Both the position numbers and the translations under genes were made by a program. From Hyphomicrobiales bacterium (lineage in GTDB: Bacteria; Pseudomonadota; Alphaproteobacteria; Rhizobiales; Aestuariivirgaceae), in contig JALVFB010000027.1 in NCBI GenBank assembly GCA_027030295.1, positions 1-5,316 of the forward strand: a stretch of DNA of 5,316 nt, read 5' to 3'. The number at the start of each line of letters is the position of its first letter. Position 1 is the first letter of the stretch. The notes beneath the pieces are model-generated. The model was not told where the DNA came from. It ran no database searches and saw only the letters and a program-made list of their open reading frames with translations. Of this stretch, positions 1 through 3,642 are shown piece by piece.

Positions 1-45
1 GGTTTCCCGCGAGGGGGCGGCGGTTCCGGGCCGGTGAAAATTTGG

Positions 46-120
46 GCGGGCGTAGCTCAGGGGTAGAGCACAACCTTGCCAAGGTTGGGGTCGTGAGTTC
101 GAATCTCATCGCCCGCTCCA
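46..120 (+). tRNA. tRNA-Gly, anticodon GCC
   Basis: Glycine tRNA reading GGC/GGU codons. The full cloverleaf is visible: the 7-bp acceptor stem GCGGGCG (46-52) pairs with CGCCCGC (110-116); the D stem GCTC (55-58) pairs with GAGC (66-69); the anticodon stem CAACC (71-75) pairs with GGTTG (83-87) around a TTGCCAA loop with anticodon GCC at 78-80; a 5-nt variable loop follows; the T arm (93-109) has the TTCGAAT loop, with one G-T wobble closing its stem. The discriminator is T117 and CCA (118-120) is encoded in the DNA. No promoter is convincing in the 45 bases upstream, so it probably lies outside the window or is weak. A strong terminator follows 20 bases downstream, so this looks like a single-gene transcript or the end of one. 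Confidence 0.99.
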
Positions 121-140
121 TTCGTTTGATCCTTTCCCGG

Positions 141-164
141 GCGCCGGTTTTCCGGCGCTTTTTT
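141..164 (+). terminator. Intrinsic terminator of the tRNA-Gly unit
   Basis: A perfect 7-bp stem GCGCCGG (141-147) / CCGGCGC (152-158) with a TTTT loop is followed directly by six T residues (159-164). This is the classic Rho-independent layout and it follows the tRNA by 20 bases. It also insulates the TPR-like gene starting at 195 from tRNA transcription. Confidence 0.93.
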
Positions 165-179
165 CGTGCCCCCATTGTC

Positions 180-195
180 TGCTATGCTCGCGCCA
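180..195 (+). promoter_or_regulatory. Candidate extended -10 of a leaderless promoter
   Basis: TG (180-181) followed by C and TATGCT (183-188) has the form of an extended -10 element. Transcription would start about seven bases after it, essentially on the A of the ATG at 195. No Shine-Dalgarno sequence precedes that ATG, which fits a leaderless mRNA. The -35 region falls on the T tract of the upstream terminator and is a poor match, so the assignment rests on the -10 and its position only. Confidence 0.35.
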
Positions 196-752
196 TGCGG
201 ATCATGCTCATCATCCTGGCGCTGATGCTGTTTCCGGTTTCCGCGACGACGGCGGCACAACCGTCCGCCACGCCCGCAGACGACGTGGCGGCCCTGCTGG
301 CCGAGCTGAAGCGGGAAACCGATCCGCTGAAGGCGGAAAAGCTGCGCGCGCGGCTGCGCCGCGCCTGGCTGAAACAGGGCACGGCCAGCGCCCGGCTGTT
401 GCTGGCGGAAGCGGCGCGGGCGCAGGGCGACGGGCTGGTGGAAACCGCCCGGCGGCTGTTGGATCTGGTGGCGAGACGCTGGCCCGGTTACGTGACCGGA
501 CGCTTCCGCCGCGCGCTGCTGCTGTGGCAGCGGGGAAACGACAAGGCGGCGCTGGCCGAGCTTGACGCCGTGCTGAAGCGCCAGCCGGCGTATTTTCCGG
601 CGGCCATGGTGAAGATGCGCCTGCTGGAAGATCGGCGGAATTTCCCCGGCGCGTTGAAACTCTGCCGCGAGACGTTGCGACGGTTTCCCGCCTGGCGGAC
701 GCTGCGACAGCGTTGCATCCGCCTGCAGTGGCGGGTGGAGCAGGATGCGTGA
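195..752 (+). CDS. Small exported TPR-like protein
   Basis: A 185-residue protein of unknown specific role. Residues 1-21 look like a Sec signal peptide: a short basic start (MRI), a hydrophobic run (residues 4-15) and a small-residue cleavage region near ATTAA-QP. The mature part is alpha-helical and contains three consecutive units of about 34 residues (roughly 66-99, 102-133, 135-167). Each ends in a Pro-x-aromatic turn (RWPGY, RQPAY, RFPAW) with Ala/Gly/Leu spacing typical of tetratricopeptide repeats. TPRs mediate protein-protein contact; here that would be in the periplasm. I chose ATG 195 because it begins the signal peptide. The frame is open upstream through the tRNA and terminator, but translation there would be meaningless. 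The TGA stop shares its last base with the inverted repeat at 752-878. No gene symbol is justified. The call as a real gene is firm, the TPR label moderate. Confidence 0.8.
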   Translation: MRIMLIILALMLFPVSATTAAQPSATPADDVAALLAELKRETDPLKAEKLRARLRRAWLKQGTASARLLLAEAARAQGDGLVETARRLLDLVARRWPGYVTGRFRRALLLWQRGNDKAALAELDAVLKRQPAYFPAAMVKMRLLEDRRNFPGALKLCRETLRRFPAWRTLRQRCIRLQWRVEQDA

Positions 753-786
753 TACCAATCTGCGCAAAGGTTGACCGGTGACACCG

Positions 787-808
787 CCCCGCGCCCCCGC
801 CCAACCCC
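787..808 (-). other. G-quadruplex motif (- strand)
   Basis: C runs on the + strand at 787-790, 794-798, 800-802 and 805-808, with spacers of 3, 1 and 2 bases, give a four-run G-quadruplex motif on the - strand. It is the mirror partner of the + strand motif at 825-848, being the other arm of the same inverted repeat. Confidence 0.65.
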
Positions 809-824
809 TGGATTCCCAAAATTT

Positions 825-848
825 GGGGGTTGGGTGGGGGGCGCGGGG
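825..848 (+). other. G-quadruplex motif (+ strand)
   Basis: Four G runs, G5 (825-829), G3 (832-834), G6 (836-841) and G4 (845-848), are separated by loops TT, T and CGC. This meets the usual G3+N1-7 folding rule with very short loops, which favour stability. The motif lies in the right arm of the 752-878 inverted repeat, so quadruplex and hairpin would compete. In RNA it could fold in the 3' region of the TPR-gene transcript. Confidence 0.7.
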
Positions 849-899
849 CGGTGAGTGGTTCTTTATGCATCTTGGTATGAGACGGGCCTTGCAGTCCAA

Positions 900-950
900 C
901 CGGAAAACTTTTGCACCACCTGACCATTTGCCGCAAATTTTCCCGGGTGG
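900..950. other. Overlapping, mutually exclusive inverted repeats
   Basis: Two foldings share the same bases. In the first, ATTTGC (926-931) pairs with GCAAAT (933-938), enclosed by CCACC (916-920) with GGTGG (946-950). In the second, CCGGAAAA (900-907), TTT (909-911) and GC (913-914) pair with GC, AAA, TTTT and CCGG between 933 and 946, with single-base bulges. The area lies between the 752-878 repeat and the candidate carD promoter. No protein or known RNA family is recognised here. It could be an operator, part of an undescribed small RNA, or chance in a locally AT-richer patch. Confidence 0.35.
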
Positions 951-1017
951 AACAGCGCCGCGTTAACCCTTTGGCAAGAAATTGCCGCCGCAAGGCCCTC
1001 CCGGCGGGGCGAGAACC

Positions 1018-1046
1018 TTTAATGGGTTGTTAAAACATGGTATAAG
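1018..1046 (+). promoter_or_regulatory. Candidate carD promoter
   Basis: The -10-like hexamer TATAAG (1041-1046) lies 17 bases downstream of a weak -35, TTTAAT (1018-1023), inside the most AT-rich patch before the gene. A start near 1053 would give a leader of about 185 nt for the CarD-family gene. The poor -35 and the overlapping CtrA-like box suggest a promoter that needs an activator. I infer this from position and sequence only. Confidence 0.45.
1019..1033 (+). promoter_or_regulatory. CtrA-type box, TTAA-N7-TTAA
   Basis: TTAA (1019-1022), seven bases, then TTAA (1030-1033) is an exact match to the CtrA response-regulator consensus known from alphaproteobacteria. In DNA this GC-rich such a match should be rare by chance, although promoter regions are AT-richer than the average. 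The box covers the spacer and -35 side of the promoter ending at 1046. Whether CtrA would activate or repress there cannot be told from sequence. Confidence 0.45.
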
Positions 1047-1077
1047 GGCTGGTGAATTGAGCGCGCGGAAAATGCGC

Positions 1078-1104
1078 AACCCGGGACGCTGTCGCCCGGG
1101 TTTT
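1078..1104 (+). terminator. Terminator-like hairpin in the carD leader
   Basis: AACCCGGG (1078-1085) pairs perfectly with CCCGGGTT (1095-1102). An inner CG/CG pairing (1087-1088 with 1093-1094) and a bulged A extend the stem, and the run TTTT (1101-1104) follows. The T run is short and partly inside the stem, so strength is uncertain. It lies about 25 bases after the inferred start and 133 before the carD ATG, so it could be an attenuator, the end of a short RNA, or the terminator of an unseen upstream transcript. Confidence 0.5.
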
Positions 1105-1190
1105 CACATGCGAGAAGGACATGGCCTTTCCCGCCACGATTTCCGCGGACTGAACCAGGTCGGTTTCGCATCCACGAAAGACAGGGGGTT

Positions 1191-1210
1191 TCGCCGGCCA
1201 GGACCGGCGA
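1191..1210 (+). other. Hairpin just upstream of the carD start
   Basis: TCGCCGG (1191-1197) pairs perfectly with CCGGCGA (1204-1210) around a 6-nt loop, leaving 27 bases to the ATG at 1238. A smaller hairpin, TTTCG (1164-1168) / CGAAA (1175-1179), precedes it. They make the carD leader structured next to the ribosome binding region, but no riboswitch class is recognised. Confidence 0.5.
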
Positions 1211-1237
1211 GCACGCAAACAGGGGCGTTGAACGGAC

Positions 1238-1780
1238 ATGGCGAAAAAGAGCGGCAAGAAGAAACTGGGGTTCAAGCCGGGCGAGTTCATCGTCTATCCG
1301 GCGCATGGCGTGGGCAAGATCGTCGCCGTCGAGCAGGAGGAAATCGCCGGCATCGCGCTGGAACTGTATGTCATCGACTTCGAGAAGGAAAAGATGCGGC
1401 TGCGCGTGCCCACCAACAAGTGCGAACAGATCGGCATGCGCAAGCTCTCCGGCAAGGACATCGTGGAGGAGGCGATGAAGGTGCTGCGCGGCAAGCCGCG
1501 CGTTCGCCGCACCATGTGGTCGCGCCGGGCGCAGGAATACGAGGCCAAGATCAATTCCGGCGACATCATTTCCGTGGCCGAGGTGGTGCGCGACCTGTTC
1601 CGGCCGGATGACCAGCCCGAGCAGTCCTATTCCGAACGTCAGCTCTTCGAGGCGGCGCTGGACCGGCTGGCGCGCGAGGTGGCGGCGGTGCGCAAGGTGA
1701 CCGAGGCCCAGGCCACGGAAGACATCCGCGCGGTGCTGAACGAGGCCAGCCGCAACCGCTCCGCCGGCAAGGCGGCGTGA
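1238..1780 (+). CDS. CarD/CdnL-family transcriptional regulator
   Basis: A 180-residue CarD-family protein. In this family the N-terminal Tudor-like domain binds the RNA polymerase beta subunit and the helical C-terminal domain contacts DNA at the upstream edge of the -10 element, stabilising open promoter complexes. Seen here: a basic N-terminus (KKSGKKK), the RNAP-interaction domain at about residues 10-68 (FKPGEFIVYPAHGVGKI, then VIDFEKEKMRLRVP), and the helical domain at about 70-165. The latter contains Trp94 in TMWSRRAQEYEAKI, matching the Trp the family inserts at the promoter fork, and SGDIISVAEVVRDLFR (107-122). The tail is Ala/Arg-rich. The ATG at 1238 has a weak AGGGG at 1221-1225 as possible ribosome binding site. 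The gene stands alone, with long gaps on both sides. In alphaproteobacteria such as Caulobacter, CdnL supports transcription of ribosomal and biosynthetic genes. Family assignment is very secure; the symbol carD or cdnL would be by family only. Confidence 0.96.
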   Translation: MAKKSGKKKLGFKPGEFIVYPAHGVGKIVAVEQEEIAGIALELYVIDFEKEKMRLRVPTNKCEQIGMRKLSGKDIVEEAMKVLRGKPRVRRTMWSRRAQEYEAKINSGDIISVAEVVRDLFRPDDQPEQSYSERQLFEAALDRLAREVAAVRKVTEAQATEDIRAVLNEASRNRSAGKAA

Positions 1781-1848
1781 GTCGCCGGCACCGGCGGCTG
1801 GCCGGAAAACGGAACAGCAAGAACCTGTTGCGGCAATCCGACCGCTTG

Positions 1849-1860
1849 ACTTTCGAAAGT
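1849..1860. promoter_or_regulatory. 12-bp perfect palindrome overlapping TTGACT
   Basis: ACTTTCGAAAGT is fully self-complementary and overlaps TTGACT (1846-1851), a good -35-like hexamer. The -10 position 17 bases on (CGCAAT, 1869-1874) is poor. It may be an operator for a dimeric regulator acting on the peptidase gene at 2138, though 278 bases remain to that ATG. The gap 1781-2137 holds no gene I can support. The GC-rich inverted repeats right after the carD stop (1783-1805) lack a T tract, so no clear carD terminator is present. Confidence 0.35.
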
Positions 1861-1912
1861 GTTTCTGACGCAATGCCGACAGGAAAAAACAGGGGAGTTT
1901 TCAGCGTCCACG

Positions 1913-1937
1913 GATGGTTAGCCTCGCATTAACCATC
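1913..1937. promoter_or_regulatory. 8-bp dyad overlapping a CtrA-like site
   Basis: GATGGTTA (1913-1920) and TAACCATC (1930-1937) form a perfect inverted repeat with a 9-base spacer, the layout of a dimer-binding operator. The same bases contain TTAG-N7-TTAA (1918-1932), one mismatch from the CtrA consensus, with the second half extended to TTAACCAT, a form seen at Caulobacter CtrA targets. It lies about 200 bases before the DUF882 gene. I see no good -10 element just downstream. Confidence 0.4.
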
Positions 1938-1996
1938 ATGTGGTGTCATGGGGGTGAACAAAGCGACATTGCCAAAAGGTGGCCGCATTTGTGTGT

Positions 1997-2071
1997 GATG
2001 CATCCTCTCAAGGGAGCTCCGAGGGGCATCAACTGCGTGCAGTCGCCTGAATGCCCGGTTGCCGACAGGCG
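1997..2071 (+). other. Hairpin-rich leader of the DUF882 gene
   Basis: Three small inverted repeats follow one another: GATGC (1997-2001) with GCATC (2026-2030), with CCTC/GAGG nested inside; ACTGC/GCAGT (2032-2043); and CGCCTG (2044-2049) with CAGGCG (2066-2071). No T tract follows and no known riboswitch is recognised. They may only reflect GC-rich composition. Confidence 0.3.
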
Positions 2072-2122
2072 GACGGGCGGAAAATGACAAGAGCCATTCT
2101 GTGGCCGGTGCATGTGGCCGGG

Positions 2123-2128
2123 AAGGGA
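2123..2128 (+). promoter_or_regulatory. Ribosome binding site fixing the DUF882 start
   Basis: AAGGGA ends nine bases before the ATG at 2138 and is the clearest Shine-Dalgarno match in the window. It supports this ATG over the internal ATG at 2204 (residue 23), which would remove the basic region before the signal-peptide core. Confidence 0.7.
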
Positions 2129-2137
2129 TGACCGCAT

Positions 2138-3484
2138 ATGGTGTGTGTGGATGAGGGAAAGACCGGCAGTGTAAGCTCGCCTGCGCCAAAGGCGCGGGCG
2201 CGGATGCTGGCAGCGGTTCTGGGGGTTGCGGTATTGGGCGCTTCGGCGGCGGGCGCAAACGCCGAAGAACGCACCATTTCCATGTATCACATCCATACCA
2301 AGGAACGCATCACCATCACCTACTGGAAGGATGGTCATTACATTCCTTCCGCCCTGCGCAAGCTCAACTGGTTTCTGCGCGACTGGCGCAAGAACAGGGC
2401 CGTGCGCATGGACCCGCGCACCATCGACCTGATCTGGAAACTGCACGCGGATCTCGGCTCGAAAAAGCCGGTATACATCATCTGCGGCCATCGCTCCGCC
2501 GCCACCAACGCCATGCTGCGCCGCATCGGCCGGCATGTGGCGCGGCGCTCGCGGCATATCACCGGCCAGGCCATCGACTTCAAGTTTCCCGATGTGCCGC
2601 AGTGGAAGGTGCGCAACCTGGCGCTGGCCTATGGCATCGGCGGCGTGGGTTATTATGGCGACGGTCCCAACGGCTTCGTCCACGCCGACACCGGCAAGGT
2701 GCGTCACTGGCCGCGCCTGCCGCAATACAAGCTGGCCAGCATCATCCGCAAATACAAGCGTTATATCGGCCGCGGCTGGAAGCGCGGCAACGACTACATC
2801 ATGGTGGCCAGCCGCAAGGCTCGCCGCGGCCTGCGCGTGGCGCGGCGTCTGCCGAAGAAGCCGGTCGCCTTGCCGGGTGTGCCGAAGCTGACGGCGGCGA
2901 GTGGCAATGCCGCCACGGCCGCGCCCAGGCCGCGACCGCGGCCCTATGAGGTGTTGGTGCTGGCGGCCAGCCGCATGGAGGTCACCCCCGCTTCCGCACC
3001 GGCCACCGTCACCAATTTCGACCGCGGCCCTTCGCGTGACCCCATCGGCATGGTCATCGCCAGCCTGCCACGGCAGAATGCGGCGCCCGCCAACCGTTAT
3101 CCGCGCGTGAACCGCAAGGCCAAGGGCGATCTGGCGGTGGCGCTGCTGAATGGCACGGCCCGGCATCTGCCGGTGGTCGACGATCTGCAACGGGTTGCCG
3201 GCGGCGGAAAGAGCGATCTCGGCCAGCTGGGCGTGGCGCCGGACACCCTGAAGGCGCGCAATGGCGCGCCCTATCTCGGCAAGGTGGCCGCTGCATCCGC
3301 CTATTGGCCGGGGCTGACGGCGCAGGCCGATGACCATGCCCCGCGGCATGGCCGGCAACGGGTGAACCGCAAGGCCAAGGGCGATCTGCTCACCAGCATG
3401 CGCATGCTGCCGCAGGTGCGCGCGGCGGCGTTGCGTGGCGGCGCGCAAGTCGTCGGCGTCCTGCAGCCCCTGTCCTTCCGCTGA
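2138..3484 (+). CDS. Secreted DUF882 / YcbK-like M15 peptidase
   Basis: A 448-residue protein of the DUF882 (YcbK-like, peptidase M15-related) family: zinc-dependent peptidoglycan peptidases acting in the periplasm or cell wall. Residues 1-42 are a signal peptide with a long N-region, a basic stretch (KARAR, 18-22), a hydrophobic core (24-38) and ANA-EER cleavage. The catalytic domain spans about 45-212. His140 and Asp147 in [10 protein letters not shown] and His182 in GFVHADTG match the expected zinc ligands; Arg119 in CGHRSAATN sits where the family usually has SGYRS. Thus the active site looks complete, with Cys116-Gly-His118 replacing Ser-Gly-Tyr. Residues 204-241 are strongly basic. The tail (about 242-448) is Ala/Pro-rich with PRPRPRP (263-269) and a repeated nine-residue motif (324-332 and 409-417), and could tether the enzyme to the wall or a partner. 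This is far longer than the E. coli YcbK-type protein because of the tail. Family assignment is secure; substrate bond is unknown. Confidence 0.93.
   Translation: MVCVDEGKTGSVSSPAPKARARMLAAVLGVAVLGASAAGANAEERTISMYHIHTKERITITYWKDGHYIPSALRKLNWFLRDWRKNRAVRMDPRTIDLIWKLHADLGSKKPVYIICGHRSAATNAMLRRIGRHVARRSRHITGQAIDFKFPDVPQWKVRNLALAYGIGGVGYYGDGPNGFVHADTGKVRHWPRLPQYKLASIIRKYKRYIGRGWKRGNDYIMVASRKARRGLRVARRLPKKPVALPGVPKLTAASGNAATAAPRPRPRPYEVLVLAASRMEVTPASAPATVTNFDRGPSRDPIGMVIASLPRQNAAPANRYPRVNRKAKGDLAVALLNGTARHLPVVDDLQRVAGGGKSDLGQLGVAPDTLKARNGAPYLGKVAAASAYWPGLTAQADDHAPRHGRQRVNRKAKGDLLTSMRMLPQVRAAALRGGAQVVGVLQPLSFR
3107..3133 (+). repeat. 27-bp direct repeat, copy 1
   Basis: Identical to 3362-3388, 255 bases (85 codons) apart and in the same frame. 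It encodes VNRKAKGDL at residues 324-332 of the DUF882 protein. The match is perfect at the DNA level, including third positions, which suggests recent duplication or gene conversion as well as possible selection on the peptide. Confidence 0.9.
3362..3388 (+). repeat. 27-bp direct repeat, copy 2
   Basis: Perfect copy of 3107-3133, encoding VNRKAKGDL at residues 409-417, about 30 residues before the C-terminus. Residues on either side are not alike apart from the preceding Arg (323 and 408), so the repeat unit is short. Confidence 0.9.
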
Positions 3485-3509
3485 CATTCGCAACCAGCCC
3501 GCATGGAGT

Positions 3510-3540
3510 GGAAGCTCCGGAACGCTTCCCTTTCCTTCTC
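3510..3540 (+). terminator. Possible weak terminator after the DUF882 gene
   Basis: GGAAGC (3510-3515) pairs with GCTTCC (3524-3529) around an 8-nt loop and is followed by a pyrimidine-rich run, CTTTCCTTCTC. It lies 25 bases after the stop codon. The stem is short and the tract is mixed C and T, so termination would be inefficient; leuS may receive some readthrough. Confidence 0.3.
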
Positions 3541-3558
3541 TGCCAACCTGGAAGCATC

Positions 3559-3607
3559 GCCCGGCGCTTGCACCGGGCACCGCTGGCTGATACTCAGGCG
3601 CCAGCGG
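3559..3607 (+). other. Tandem hairpins in the leuS leader
   Basis: GCCCGG (3559-3564) pairs with CCGGGC (3573-3578), and one base later CCGCTGGC (3580-3587) pairs perfectly with GCCAGCGG (3600-3607) around a 12-nt loop. They end 35 bases before the leuS ATG. No T tract follows, so they are not a standard terminator. They could shape leuS translation or end the upstream transcript with Rho. No T-box features are seen. Confidence 0.5.
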
Positions 3608-3642
3608 AGTTCACGAGGCACAACAGGGGTGGCAAGGCAGCC

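Larger units (their letters stand above)
752..878. repeat. 127-bp imperfect inverted repeat, MITE/REP-like
   Basis: The outer ends are ATACCAA (752-758) and TTGGTAT (872-878). Moving inward the arms stay partly complementary: TGC (761-763) with GCA (867-869), and AAAG (766-769) with CTTT (861-864). They then form a long GC-rich stem of 27-28 nt, 782-808 with 826-853, broken only where G799 faces two bases. The top of the hairpin (815-827) has its own arms, CCCAAA and TTTGGG around one A. The element encodes no protein I can support and starts on the stop codon of the TPR gene. It could be a non-autonomous mobile element, a dispersed palindromic repeat, or a transcript-end stabilising hairpin. 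There is no U tract, so a classic intrinsic terminator is unlikely. Copy number in the genome is unknown. Confidence 0.75.

Noticed and set aside
46..120. tRNA-Gly as an integration site for a mobile island
   Set aside because: No integrase and no direct repeat of the tRNA 3' end is present in the window, and the following genes look like core genes.
42..194. Upstream extension of the TPR protein from an ATG at 42
   Set aside because: The extension would translate through the tRNA-Gly gene and its terminator. The signal peptide begins at ATG 195.
57..899. 280-codon open frame on the - strand
   Set aside because: Runs antisense across the inverted repeat, the TPR gene, the terminator and the tRNA. 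It shows no family features.
982..1611. 209-codon + strand open frame overlapping carD
   Set aside because: Its second half is carD read in another frame, and the first half covers the leader hairpins. It has no ribosome binding site or domain.
1783..1805. Intrinsic terminator of carD
   Set aside because: The CGCCGG/CCGGCG and CCGGC/GCCGG repeats have a 2-base loop or a 5-bp stem and are followed by AAAACGG, with no T tract on the + strand.
1946..3580. 544-codon open frame on the - strand
   Set aside because: It lies antisense to the DUF882 gene, which has a signal peptide, zinc-ligand motifs and a ribosome binding site. The antisense translation shows only His/Arg/Ala-rich sequence of the kind produced by GC-rich codon bias.
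3559..3642. T-box riboswitch controlling leuS
   Set aside because: The bases at 3576-3586 faintly resemble a T-box motif, but there is no specifier-loop stem I or terminator/antiterminator pair, and T-box control of leuS is mainly a feature of Gram-positive bacteria.
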